Of a stretch of 64,000 nt of DNA, positions 44,801 through 55,072 are shown piece by piece. Location of the stretch: assembly GCA_949128115.1 (NCBI GenBank), contig OX421967.1:20600635-20664634 (forward strand). Direction: 5' to 3'. Every line of letters begins with the position of its first letter. Positions within the stretch are counted from its first letter, which is position 1. Origin of the DNA: Anaspis maculata. Its lineage: Eukaryota > Arthropoda > Insecta > Coleoptera > Scraptiidae. Position numbers and translations under genes: made by a program. The notes beneath the pieces are model-generated. The model searched no databases. It was not told where the DNA came from and was given only the letters and a program-made list of their open reading frames with translations.

Positions 44801-47800
44801 GCTATTGCTGCGAGGTCTCCAAAACTATAGCTGGAAAATTTCTAAAATTGTTTTTCAAAAAGTTACGCACGCCTCAAAATGAACCACTTTGCACTCCTTC
44901 TTTTGTCATCCTGTATATCATACAGTATATCAGTAAACACGATATCCAAATGAGAAACTTGCAGTCAGAAGAACGCTTGAATCACTAACACCATCTTTTT
45001 TCAAATCGGCTCATTTTTCGTCACGATATCCCCGTTTGAACCTGAGCGAGTTTTTGTGGTGGACCACTTCAATCTTTGATCTGTTCACATGATTCGACTA
45101 CAGGAATTCCTGGACCTCGGCTAGGCCATACGCAGATGAACTGGCCGGAGCTGACGGCTTCCGGGCTAGGATTGAAGTTCACAAAAGCTGAGCCAGTTTT
45201 AGCAAATGAATCGAAGAGCTAAAGTAAAGGTTAGGCCCGCGCCGCACTGAGGCTACGTCGTGAATTACAAAAGGCACTTAGCTTCCCGAAATGGACCCAC
45301 ATATTTGGGTGCCAATTTGGCCGCAAAACGGCGAACCGCGTTGGACAACGCCATGTTCCGTCGGAAGACCAGCTGACCGACACTGAAAGTCCCCTCGCGG
45401 CGCCTCAAATCGTGATGGCGCTTCGCACCTGGGCAGCCGCGCGCAGCTTGTCCCGAACCCTGGTGAACAGCTCCGACAATTTTTGAGCTCGCTTATCTTC
45501 GTCCACGCGAAATCCATCCAAATTGGCTCGTCGGTGACGATCGCCTCTCAGAAACATTTCCCGTCCAAAGACCAAGAAATATGGCGTGCGTCCCGTTACA
45601 TCATGTTTGGCGGTTTCGATTGAGGTCCCGGTCCCAATGACGGTGATCTGATTCGTTGTTGTCCAAATGTGCGGCGCGTAGCAGGGTCTTTGGGTTCCGG
45701 TTGACACGCTCGGCCGGGTTGGCCTGCGGATGATAGAATGGATTATAGCGAGCCTCACAACCATAGGTCGCCATCAGCTGCTTCATTCGCCGACTCCTGA
45801 ACTGGACGCCATTATCCATCTGGACCACTTCTGGGTCTCCATGTTCCAGGAACTCTCTCCTCCAGCAAAGTACACACTGTTTGGGCAGTTGCCACACGAA
45901 CAGGCGGCATGATGCAAAACTTGAAAAATAGGTCCTCCATCTGCCGACGGGTGCTCGGTTTCACCGAGGCACAGACATGGCATTGCGACACATAACGACG
46001 GATATCTTCGCCGTACTTAAGCCACCAATATTGCTCAACTCGGTGTCTCGTTTTGTCGATTCCAAGGTGTCCAGCCGTTGGATCATCATGACAATCACGA
46101 AAAATCTGCTGTCGCGATTCTCGGGGTGGTACTATCTTCCAATTGGACTCGCAAGTGTCACGAGTCGGCTCCATCAGTTTCTTGAAAAGGTGTCCTTCGG
46201 TGACTCGATACAGGGGGCGGGCGAGCGCTCCACATTCTCACGCAATCGTTGATACTACGCATCGGGACCAAGGTAAGGCATTGCCGGCACCTTAATGGCG
46301 CTCACCAAGTCGCTTACGGGACCGATCGAGACAAGAAATCCGGTACTACATGCTCTTTACCCTTGCGGTGTACAATGTCGACCTCATAGGGCAGCAATCG
46401 CAGTGCTCAACGGGCAAGTCGTCCCTGCGGATTTTTGAGGCAATGCAACTAGAGTAATCTGTGGTGATCGGTTTAACGCTAAAACGACGCCCTTTAAGGT
46501 AGAAGCGAAGTTTCTCCACCGGCCAAATGACTGAAAGACACTCTCGCTCGGTCGCTGAGTACTTCCGCTCCATGGCCGTCAAGGAACGCGAGACGTAGCT
46601 CACAACGCGCTCACCATATGAGTAGTTTTTTGTAAGCACGCCACCCAAACCAAAGCAAAGGTGTTCACCTGCAAAGCTGCCACAGCCGCAAGGTTTGGCA
46701 CGAAACGCCGGTACCAGGAGGCCATGCCCAGAAAGGCACGAACCCCTCGAACACACTCTGATGGCGAAACCCATGCGATGGACCGAACCTTATCAGGGTC
46801 AGTGCGCAAGCTTTGACCATCAATGACAAAGCCGCGGTATCGCAACTCAGGTCGACACAGTTGACATTTGTCAACCGCAATAACTAATCCCACCCGCTGT
46901 AGATGATCCAACACGACACCAAGCAAGTCGAGGTGGGCCTGGAACTCGGCGGTCGAGACCACTATGTCATCCAAGTAAACCCACACCCTTGGCTCGAGGT
47001 CTTCTCCCCGAACCTTGTCGACGATTCGCTGCCAGGTCGCTGGAGCGTTCGTCAACCCAAATGGCATGCGCACAAACTGAAAAAGGCCTCTGCCTTGGAC
47101 GGCGAAGGCCGTCAGCAGACGTGACTCAGAATCTAACGGCACCTGCCGATAGGCACTCTTTATATCGAGCGTAGAGAGATATCGTGTGTTCCTTAGATTA
47201 TCTAGAATTGCATCAATGTTGGGTAGGGGGTAAGCGTCTCTGAGCGTAACAGAATTCAGCCGCCAATAGTCTATACAAAACCGCTGGGTGCCGTTCTTTC
47301 TCGGCACTAGACACACCGGCGACGCCCATGGGCTCTTAGAAGGCACGACGACCTCCAAGGTCAACATTTTATCCAGTTCCGCGTCGATAAGCTCCTGTCG
47401 GAAAGGAGACACACGATATGCTCGCTGCTTCACGGGCTCTCGGGTCACAGTGCGAACCGCCAAGATCAATCAAATCACTACACTCTGTGTCGAAAGCTTG
47501 TACGCGTTTTTAATGGGCAATGACTGTACATGCCGAATTTGCCTCCTTGACATTCAAAACCTTTTGTTTTTTCATTTCAGTTACCTACTTATTTAAAATA
47601 ATAACGGCCTTGTTTAACGAGGCTTAGCACTGATGCCAACAACAATTTGTTGAGAATGAATTTGGCATTTGATTGAAAGTAGATGAGAATTTCAACAAAC
47701 GTTAACATTGTTGTTAGCATCAGTGCTAAGCCTCGCGTAAACAAGGCCAATAACTCGATGATGATAAAAACTAGTTTAGTAATGTTTTTTTTTTCAGAAC

Positions 47801-47954
47801 GCTGACTTATCTCAGGAGCTTGCAGCTCGAAGTACTGGATCTGACCTACACCAGCGTCACCCAAGCGGGCATACTTCATTACCTCGCCGAGCATCCCTAT
47901 TGCCGCGTCATCCACCAGTCCTTCTGCACGTGCGCGCCCACCATGAACTTGTAG
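41829..47954 (+). CDS. Last two exons of a leucine-rich-repeat protein (possibly F-box/LRR type)
   Basis: Exon 41829-42837 (acceptor TTTTTTGCAG, donor GTAAGT) and terminal exon 47798-47954 (acceptor TTTTTTCAG, stop TAG). Phases agree: AA at the first exon end plus A make Lys, giving KKITDKTLTYLRSLQLEVLD across the junction. The first exon codes a low-complexity acidic/Arg-rich, then Ser/Thr/Pro-rich segment (about 240 residues), then VNIIAPVPYVGADNYAIQ and a region ending in LKFLSLRGYKKI. The terminal exon adds LEVLDLTYTSVTQAGILHYL, a typical LRR_CC-like repeat, and a Cys-containing tail (CRVIHQSFCTCAPTMNL). At least one 5' exon is missing from view, since the first exon starts mid-codon. An upstream F-box is speculation from the LRR type. 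The ~5-kb intron is packed with transposons, including an antisense Gypsy. GC-rich exon codon use contrasts with the AT-rich surroundings. Confidence 0.8.
42838..43152. other. Start of the LRR gene intron
   Basis: Donor GTAAGT at 42838-42843. No further feature seen in this stretch. Confidence 0.5.
43153..43279. mobile_element. MITE in the LRR gene intron
   Basis: GTTGCGGCCTCATAAAAGTT ... AACTTTTATGAGGCCGCAAC with inner CATGGCCATGC / GCATGGCCACT. Confidence 0.75.
43858..44913. mobile_element. Middle element of the nest (CAGGGTGACAAAAG ends)
   Basis: CAGGGTGACAAAAGTAGGAG at the left, GAGTGCAAAG... then CTTCTTTTGTCATCCTG at the right, TA on each side (43856-43857; 44914-44915). Joining the outer arms across the TA restores the symmetrical CTGTATGATATATCATACAG. 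Confidence 0.75.
44014..44758. mobile_element. Inner element of the nest (CAGGGTGTTC ends)
   Basis: CAGGGTGTTCGCGTATGAAG and TATACGTGAACAGTTGAACACCCTG are inverted ends with TA on each side (44012-44013; 44759-44760). Host arms on each side read TTACCGCCTTCTTTTTCTTG and CAAGAAACAGAAGGCGGTAA. Further inner inverted repeats (GTGATATATATTAATAATCA-like) surround about 44390. Confidence 0.75.
45278..46174 (-). pseudogene. Gypsy-type integrase relic
   Basis: Minus-strand fragments in several frames. 46174-45960 holds an HHCC zinc-binding motif (HDDPTAGHLG ... CHVCASVK). 45897-45600 holds part of the catalytic core around MDNGVQF and NPFYHPQANPAERVNR. 45764-45405 holds a C-terminal part (GRTPYFLVFGREM). 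Frameshifts separate the pieces, so no functional enzyme is encoded. It lies in the intron of, and antisense to, the LRR gene. Confidence 0.8.
46346..47469 (-). pseudogene. Gypsy-type reverse transcriptase and RNase H relic
   Basis: Minus-strand ORF 47469-46600 carries the RT: SPWASPVCLVPRKNGTQRFC, LSTLDIKSAYRQVPL, MPFGLTNAPATWQRI and the catalytic VYLDDIVV box, then GYRGFVIDG-like and LGMASWYRRFVPN connection sequences. The RNase H part (ERVVSYVSRSLTAMERKYSA, TERECLSVIW) follows in another frame at 46774-46346. No gag, protease or LTR was seen on either side. The copy is decayed and truncated. Confidence 0.85.
47605..47749. mobile_element. MITE just upstream of the last LRR exon
   Basis: GGCCTTGTTTAACGAGGCTT ... 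AAGCCTCGCGTAAACAAGGCC; inner AGCACTGATGCCAACAACAA mirrors TTGTTGTTAGCATCAGTGCT. It ends about 40 bp before the polypyrimidine tract. Confidence 0.8.
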
Positions 47955-48097
47955 TCGATTTTATATAGTTTCTTCTTATTTATATTATGATAGCGAGAAT
48001 CGAGGGATCGCGCTCAAAAATCAAAATACTTTTTTGACTTGAACACATCAAAATAAGACGTGTACCCCCATACGTTCTTTTCACTTAACAGCTTGTA

Positions 48098-48236
48098 CAG
48101 AAGCCTTACTTAGGGCGGGGCCTTCAATCGCCAATCAGGCTGCTTGCATCATACAGGTGTTGCTTAGTAGCAGGAAAGGTATTTCAAGCCCTCTTTATCT
48201 TCTGTCCCACTCTGGATTTGTTGAGTGAGGCTTCTG
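48098..48236. mobile_element. MITE with CAGAAGCC termini
   Basis: CAGAAGCCTTACTTAG and GAGTGAGGCTTCTG are inverted ends with TA on both sides (48096-48097; 48237-48238). It lies between the LRR gene end and DPM3. Confidence 0.65.
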
Positions 48237-48928
48237 TATAAATTTACTGTTCTGTGTTGTAATTATTATAATCTAAAGTACTGAATATCTATAAGTAGAA
48301 AATTATATTACGTTTAAGCCATGAAGTTACTACACTTAGAGATAAGATTCTAATGATTTAGCAGCAGTGAAATATTGCAAAATTGATACTGTTACAAGGG
48401 GTGGCAAAAAGTGCTGGCAGGGGAGTTTGAGGAGTTGGGTAGAGGTTGTGTTCATTGTTTTTTTTATTATAATCAAAATATTTATCTTATTGGAATGTAG
48501 TAATAATCATGTATGCCTGGTTCTAGCTACAATCAAGGCTTGAGGCTTGTACCTACAAGTGTCCCGCTCAAAAATTGAATTAAATTGTTTTTCAATTCTT
48601 CAAGTGGTTGTAATGTGAAGAAGAGGTCAGTTTCCAGCAAACACCCTGACCCCCACCTAGAAACTACATGTTTTCATCAACCAGATCCTGTTCTGATGAA
48701 AATCTCCAGTGAAGGAGCCAGGCATTATAAAATTTAAACTTAAAAATAATGTAGACTTATTTTATTAGAGCTTGTGGGCAATTATTTTGCAGTGTTTTGT
48801 CAAAATAGGAAAACCTCAGGAAACCAGCCGAGTATGCGATTTTTGGGCCGATCTGAATAATGTATGTATAGGATTTATACATATAATATGCAATACATTT
48901 TATTAACAAAATAATGAAAAAAGCCGTC
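48237..48928. other. Intergenic 3' of the LRR gene and DPM3
   Basis: Nothing recognised. TTTATT at 48758-48763 (AATAAA on the minus strand) is a plausible DPM3 polyadenylation signal. Confidence 0.45.
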
Positions 48929-49317
48929 TCATTCCGATCCCTTGAATTTGAACCCGTCTCTTGCCAGGGCAGTCCTTGCTTCTTCAATTTCCTGAAAACC
49001 GTTTCTGTGAACGCATCAAACAACTGAAATGTGACTAAACGAACCTGTTTGAGTTCAGCTGCCGCCTCTTTGCAGTCGTTGAACGTCATCACCCTGTACA
49101 GCACCACCGACAAGGCATAAATCTGCAAAACATCGATTTTAGCTGGGAATCGAACGGACGTAACCTCACTATTTACCCCGAAGAGTCCCACGAAAATGAC
49201 CGGCGAGAACAAGACCAGGGTGTAATTCTGGTCGGTTTGTTCTTTCGTTTTGAGCAAGTAGAGCCAAATTGAAGTCAAAACGCCTAGTGCCGCAAGCCAC
49301 TCCATTAATTTCGTCAT
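48929..49317 (-). CDS. DPM3: Dolichol-phosphate mannosyltransferase subunit 3
   Basis: Two exons: 49317-49045 and 48991-48929, intron 49044-48992 (53 nt, GTTCG...TTTTCAG, phase 0). Product 111 residues, somewhat longer than the roughly 92 residues of vertebrate DPM3. It begins MTKLMEWLAALGVLTSIWLY; two hydrophobic segments (about residues 5-22 and 32-48, with another at 65-75) fit the membrane-spanning N-terminal half. The family signature YRVMTFNDCKEAAAELKQ is followed, after splicing, by EIEEARTALARDGFKFKGSE, the conserved C-terminal helix. DPM3 tethers and stabilises the catalytic subunit DPM1 in the ER membrane for dolichol-phosphate-mannose synthesis, used in N-glycans, O-mannose and GPI anchors. 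Intron retention would yield a frame of 186 residues with an unrelated tail, so the spliced form is correct. Confidence 0.93.
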
Positions 49318-49873
49318 TTTTGTGAGGTTATGTGAGCTTGACTGACGTTGACAGAACGAGGAACAGAACTGACAGGTGATAAACTCCCTAGATAAATCCC
49401 CCAGGCAAATGTCACCAATGTGACGTTTTGATTGTCAAAAATACAGTTTGAAAAGGGATTCGGAACAAGGGGTGAATCATGGGTGGATTTTAGGTATTCA
49501 CTACTGGAATGCAAGGGCTGTGAAGAGTTTCCGGGAGTGTTTCGAGTGTCGAGTGGGGAACGACGAAAATCTGGGCTGCAGCAATGACAGCAGCCTGACG
49601 CAAGTTGTTGTCATTTCCATTTTAGTGCGATTTGAATTTTTTTTACAATAATAATTATCGAAATTTCATGATCACGTACAAATTAATGTTTCGGGAACAA
49701 GTGCGTGTGGGTCGCCGCGTGGTTCTCCACCCGTAGACAATGGTGCTTGTCGTGTTGCTGGTCATGTAAACAAAGCGAGCTTTTAAACAATAGCCTGGCC
49801 TAATCTGCGGCACTATTTATCTGAAATTGATAACTGGAGCACACTGAGAGGGTGGTTGATTGCTGAACAATGG
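49318..49873. promoter_or_regulatory. Divergent intergenic region between DPM3 and the next gene
   Basis: About 550 bp separates two head-to-head starts, so it may be a shared promoter. No TATA box is obvious for either gene. TTGACTGACGTTGACAG near 49341 is a small palindromic feature. Confidence 0.4.
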
Positions 49874-50088
49874 ATGAGAGCGTTGTCCGTTTCGTCGCCA
49901 AAGGTAATTTCTCTGATTTCCCTTCGAACCGTTGCAACTCACAGCAAAGTTCCAGATGGCACCCGAAAGCCCCAGGCCGAGGACCTCAAGGCGCACATCC
50001 AGAAGATCGACGGCACCACCGTCAAGTTTCCCAGCGATTTTTCATACGTCGACATCAAAATACCTGAAGGGAACTTCTGTTTAGTCAA
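49874..50088 (+). CDS. First exon of an unrecognised gene with a possible mitochondrial presequence
   Basis: ATG at 49874, donor GTGAGT at 50089 (phase 2); without splicing, a stop follows at once (TGA at 50090-50092). It codes about 71 residues. The first 22 (MRALSVSSPKVISLISLRTV) are basic, Ser-rich and free of acid, as in a mitochondrial targeting sequence. The following KVPDGTRKPQAEDLKAHIQK and TTVKFPSDFSYVDIKIPEGN look like a conserved globular protein. Codon use is balanced and more GC-rich than the flanks. An overlapping ATG at 49870 in another frame (MDESVVRFVAK) ends in a donor-like AAAG/GTAATT, but splicing it to the acceptor at about 49950 breaks the protein-like frame. Downstream exons were not found. 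Product not recognised. Confidence 0.5.
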
Positions 50089-50841
50089 GTGAGTTTCACA
50101 CTAGATTAGATACACCTTAATGAGCTATATACCTACCTCTACCCACCATAAATTATGTATCTAAAGCCTCCTCTTATCATATTTTCGGCTGTGAGCCACG
50201 CACAGTAAGTTAACACCTGCCATAAAATGTGGTCGCAGAAAATCAAGTATCTCCAGCTGGAGCCGTGAGTATTGACAGCAAGAAAATCTTGTGGCCTTGT
50301 GATTTGGAGGTCACGCGCCTTTCGCTTTTCTTTTCTGCATGGTTGTGGTTCAGTTCATGCAGACTCGTTCAAAAGAGAACAATGAGGTCTAGTCGCACAG
50401 TTGCTTTCACTTTGCTCTGAAATGATAAAGATTTAATTTAGTTTCAATACAGTTCCAGTGGGATCTATACCTATCCAAAGTTTGTGTTTTGTGTTTGTGT
50501 CTTTTGTTTTGGATAATATTATGACATGTTCTGGCCAAAAAAGTAAGGAATTACAAAAAAAAGCGTAGGATTATTATCATCTCATATATTACCCCATCCA
50601 TGATTGGGGATGATTGGATTTACCATATGCATTAATAAATTGAAGTGTAATTTGGGAATGGAATTCGTCAATTCGTGTTACCGAAAGTTTTATCAATGAG
50701 CTTTATCAAAAGAGGATTCTGTGGGTTCCGCGCTATTATCTTTATTTTTATTATTTGTCCAAACTGTAATAACAATATTCTTTTTTGTTTATTACGTGTC
50801 AACCTGTTATTGTCTTGTGTAAAACTTGAGTGAAAATTATA
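50089..50841. other. Probable intron, no exon recognised
   Basis: Follows the donor at 50089. The ORF at 50229-50420 shows no domain. AT-rich. Confidence 0.35.
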
Positions 50842-50972
50842 CCGGGTGTTTATAAACGTCTGTGATCGCGGCAGGCTTTGGTCAGGCCAAAAGTCGCAGT
50901 GAAAGGCACGATTTGAAAGAGTGATAGGAGATTCCAAAGGCGATATGATAACAAATGTTTATAAACACCCGG
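50842..50972. mobile_element. Small TA-flanked MITE (CCGGGTGTTTATAAAC)
   Basis: CCGGGTGTTTATAAACG ... GTTTATAAACACCCGG with TA at 50840-50841 and 50973-50974. 131 bp. Confidence 0.8.
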
Positions 50973-51498
50973 TATTTATGCCAAAATGGAACAGTACGTT
51001 TCTGTTCATTAGAGCTTAAATACAGCAAAATCCTTGTTCTTTTTTCCGTTTAATAATAAGCCGGCAGGTTCCGAAATATAAACGTTTATACACATCTGGT
51101 CATTGATCTTTAACTAAGAACAATACAAAATTTAGTAATTATGTATAATTGACAACTAAATCGAGATTTTTGAGGTTCACGAAACGCAGTTGAAGATATG
51201 CAAATAGTTTGTTTTGAAGAATTCATTAATAATTCCGAATAATTTTGCAGATAGGTTATTCCCGCTTATGGGTAATTTGCAGTGACGTCATCGCGACGTT
51301 ACGCGAGGATTTCTGTTGCCTATATTCAAGATTCGAGCCATTTTCAGAGAACAAATTTTTCTCTGTATTAATTTTTTGGGCGAATAAAATATTACAAAAA
51401 TATGTTATTTTTAGTATGCCTCTGACAGCCGTAAAGTGTCATTTTTTTGTGCCATTATGTCACTTTTTTTACCGCTAGTCTTCACTGACTTGTTATGT
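50973..51498. other. Noncoding, nothing recognised
   Basis: AT-rich; ORF 51245-51478 has no motif. Confidence 0.4.
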
Positions 51499-51575
51499 TA
51501 AGGACGGAGTCAGATTGGTGAAATAAGCGTTGCGAAATCGATCCGTGTGGGTTTATTCCTTGACGGATTCTTACC

Positions 51576-52342
51576 CAGGGCCGGCAACTTTGGATTTAAA
51601 CGTGTGGTGCTGACTATTGAATATTTCAGAAAAAGAACTGGGGAGGGGGGTATCAGCGTCGCAGGCGATTTTTTTTTCAAGTTTTATTAAAACATGAAAA
51701 AAAAATTCAGGCGCACGTCATATATAAATGAAATATACTATACAGGCTCTTAAAAAAATATATTCAGGCATACGTCATATTTAAATAAAATATACTATAC
51801 AGGCTGTCCCAAAATAAAGTAGCCAAATGTCTATGGGAGATAGCCCGGAAGAAATTAGAGGCCCCTACATATTTTTTTCGGCATTCGAACTTTTTTTATT
51901 TTAATTCTTATATATGTTTTACTACTGGTTGGATTTAAGTGAAATTATGCCAATATGTAGGGATTCATTCAAAACAAGTCTCTGGCAAATATCAGCCGAA
52001 CACTTCGACCCGTTTATGAATTATTCATGAAAAACCAATGAAAAAGTCAAATTTTGAAGAGCTTTATCTCGGTTAATATTGTGCTTTCGCAAAAAAATAA
52101 TGTAGAGGTCTTCTAGTGTCTTCTAGACTCCCATAAGATCGTTGGCTACTTCATTCTGGGACACCTGTATAATAATTGGGGTAATAATACATAAATAAAA
52201 CACAAATTCTTGAAATTGGTAAACTGGAGTGCTATGGCGCTAATTTCAGTTTTTGCATTTTCAACATGTGGTGCTCAGCACCACCTCTTCGGGTTACGTG
52301 TGGTGCTCGAGCACGTCAGCACCACTATTGTTGCCGGCCCTG
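51576..52342. mobile_element. Non-autonomous hAT-type element
   Basis: TIRs CAGGGCCGGCAAC and GTTGCCGGCCCTG, flanked by the 8-bp target duplication TTCTTACC (51568-51575; 52343-52350), the size typical of hAT. Subterminal GTGGTGCTGA and GTCAGCACCAC are inverted. A further TA-flanked element (51800-52167) is nested inside. No transposase. Confidence 0.85.
51800..52167. mobile_element. TA-flanked element nested in the hAT element
   Basis: CAGGCTGTCCCAAAATAAAG and GGCTACTTCATTCTGGGACACCTG are inverted ends; TA at 51798-51799 and 52168-52169. A partial direct repeat of the left flank (AATATACTATACAGGCT) precedes it at about 51735. Confidence 0.7.
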
Positions 52343-52594
52343 TTCTTACCATTTTGGTCTCTTTCTAAAGCCACAAGGATGTACTTTGGTTTGAGCCCAT
52401 TGGCATTCCCAAAATCCAAAAAAAAATTGACATTCGAAAAAATAATTTTTGGATTTTGGAAATGCCAATGGGCTCAAACCAAAGTACATCCTTGTAGCTT
52501 TCGAAAGAGACCAAAATGGTAAAAATCCGTCAAGGAATAAACCCAGACGGATAGATTTCGCAACGCTTATTTTACCAATTCAACACCGTCCTTA

Positions 52595-54369
52595 AGCTCG
52601 TCCTTGAGCTACATTTTCAAGCCTCGCCAGACGTAGTGGCGGAGGCTATTTCTGTGGACTTTTTTTTTATTTTTCTTGTTTTTTTTTTCTCGTCCTCTAT
52701 ACTTACTTGGCAAATTTTCGAGCAAATATCGAGGTCGTTATTTCGCTAATCGAATCTTATCCATTTCGACTCGATATCAACGACATTTGAAGACAATCCT
52801 CGAGACAATGTTTCAAATATAAACAATCTTAACAACAATGAAGAATGCACAGGTCGTGGACTTCATCTAAGATAAAGAAAATGCAAATATGCTAACCTTT
52901 ACGTCATCATTCCATAATATCTAATTAAGCTATGTATTTATTTTTTTCTGTTTATTAAAATACACAGAGATATAAAGTGTATCAGCGATTAAGAAACAAT
53001 TGTTTAACTATTTATTTATGCACAAGGAAACTCCGGAAGGAAACATTTTCATCGGCTTGAATGCATCATCCTTTTCAGCAAGCGAGAAACTGTTTTGTTT
53101 ATAAAAATTTCTATATACAACCATCGAAGGCTCGATCGAAGCAAATGACGTCAAATAATTGGAGAATTGTTTCAAATAAAAAATATTTATTTAGGACTTA
53201 CAGTTCTTTAGATGTTTTTTTTTCTGACGCATCCACTTTGAAGAGCGCGCACGGCAGTGCATGCAACTTATGCCATGCAAAAACTGCTACGTAAAGTGAC
53301 GTGGGCATTTTTCATATAAAGCTGAGCTTCAGAAAAATAATTAGATATTTTATTTTTACAACGAAAAAAAGCAACAGAAAAATAATTAGATATTTTATTT
53401 TTACAACGAAAAAAAGCAAGGTCCCGTTGAGGCTAGCCGAATTATGGTGTGAAAACCGCCCTCAACGGTGCCATAGTGTTAACGTAACGTAATGATAATG
53501 ACGTTTTTTGTGATATTCGTCCGAAAAATCATGCGTGCGAGAATGAGTATATAATCCATTCCAAGCTTGAAAATCACAGCTTGCCATGGAAAATTCGAGT
53601 TTTGTTGGTGTCCCTGATTTTTGATATTTAATGTCATCTTGATACAAGGGAGGTTACGTTAAAATTTGTATCCGTATGACATGAAAGCTTCACCTGAACT
53701 ACGCTGTGTTGCGAGCTGTGTTGTCAAATTGTCATTCTGGGGACTGCGCCGCCGGCAGATCGCAGGTTTGTTCACGGACCCCATCACAGATCATGATCCC
53801 AGAGAGTGAATTAACGTACCTAGGCCTCGACCTAGGCTCTTACAGGGCGCGACGATCTTAGGTCACGAGATCACTTGCGACGAAATGACACTCCGGCGCT
53901 AGAACTGGGTCCTCCTCGGTCATTTTTTAAACTCTATATTCCTGCTATTGCATCTCTCAACACTTTCACTATTGGAATAACGTGCCTAACGGCGTTTTAA
54001 AGGCAAAAAAGAATGAAAATACTGTGTCAGTGTCAAAGTCTGACCTAACAATTGGATTAAAATGGCAATCTAGCAGAGCAAACATTACTTTTACAAATTT
54101 GATTAAGATCATCTTGGCTTTTTCAATCCATCAACTCATCAGATTGCCCAACTTGAAAAAATAAATCATAGGCGACTGTGTTTTTTTTAAGCTTGGAATG
54201 GATAATAGGTACCTCGGCTAAATTTACCTGCCTCATCTTACTAGCTACCTCAGCTCTCGCTTCTGCTTCTGTCTTGAACAAAAAAGATTACTTCTGGGCC
54301 CTAATGACCAATAATTTACAATTTATTTTCTAAGAAAAAGTAAAAACTAAGAGATGTAATTAGTATATT
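52595..54369. other. Intergenic with minor repeats
   Basis: 52615-52790 is the partner of the dispersed repeat at 1045-1225. 53331-53418 is a tandem duplication of 45 bp (AAAAATAATTAGATATTTTA, TTTTTACAACGAAAAAAAGC), giving the RKIIRYFIFTTKKS repeat in one ORF; noncoding in my view. No gene recognised. Confidence 0.45.
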
Positions 54370-54483
54370 ACATACCGAGGTGGAAAGCGTCTCTTTACAG
54401 CCAAGGGATTCAATATATTACCGAGGCGTGCCGAGGTGAGATATAATCCCGTAGGCTGTAATGAAGCTTTACTCCGTGGTATG
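54370..54483. mobile_element. Small MITE
   Basis: ACATACCGAGGTGGAAAGC ... GCTTTACTCCGTGGTATGT; inner TTTACAGCC...GGCTGTAA. Confidence 0.6.
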
Positions 54484-55072
54484 TATAGGACTTTATTCAT
54501 AATGATGCAGTTCAAATGCAAATAATTGGCTTATTTGAAGTTTTTCGCGTCAAACGTTTTAATCAGGCAGGCATAGGCAACATTTTCAAACAACGCATCC
54601 ATCAACACTTCGCGCTCCGTCACAGCTGTTTAGATCAGATCACCTCTCTTCATACATTATTTTCCAACTTTTTCAAAGTTAGGAATGTAACGATTACTAA
54701 CTCATTGTGAAAAATAAATATTTACAAGCAGTTTTAAACTTCCAACATTATGGTGATATTGACTCGAGAATGGGTAACTTAACGAAATTCTCAAACATTC
54801 ATTTTATTCCAAAAGTAGCCACTTAATTTCGATAAAAATGTATCTCTATTGAAAAAATAAAACATAAGAAACTAAAAAAGGAAGTGAGTAAATCACAAGA
54901 TGAATCACAACAGTATTGGGCTGTGAATCCAGGTCGTTTTATAAATGAATTATGAGGAAACATAACAATGGAGGAACTTTTCACAGCAAAGAAAGGTTCA
55001 TACCTACACTACAACGATCTTGAATAGATATTGTTATTATGAAGGTTATTTATTTCATTAAACTCAATTATA
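54484..55072. other. Intergenic, nothing recognised
   Basis: The ORF at 54516-54710 has no domain. AT-rich. Confidence 0.4.

Larger units (their letters stand above)
43686..45085. mobile_element. Three-level nested foldback in the LRR gene intron
   Basis: Outer arms 43686-43855 and 44916-45085 match (TTGAAGTGGTCCACC / GGTGGACCACTTCAA; ATATCGTGTTTGCTAATATACTG in inverse). At their centre lies the TA-flanked element 43858-44913, and at its centre a second TA-flanked element 44014-44758. Confidence 0.78.
51499..52594. mobile_element. Palindromic MITE split by a hAT element
   Basis: TAAGGACGGAGTCAGATTGG (left) and CAACACCGTCCTTA (right) are the ends; GGTTTATTCCTTGACGGAT mirrors ATCCGTCAAGGAATAAACCC. 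Removing 51576-52342 and one target copy rejoins the left arm to ATTTTGGTCTCTTTC, which completes the symmetry with GAAAGAGACCAAAATGGTAA. The inner 52356-52520 is a near-perfect palindrome (TGTACTTTGGTTTGAGCCCA). Confidence 0.82.

Noticed and set aside
48757..49317. 186-residue unspliced version of DPM3
   Set aside because: The conserved C-terminal helix appears only after removing the 53-nt intron; the read-through tail is not DPM3-like.
53331..53418. CRISPR-like direct repeat
   Set aside because: Only two adjacent copies without spacers, in a eukaryotic AT-rich context; a simple tandem duplication.
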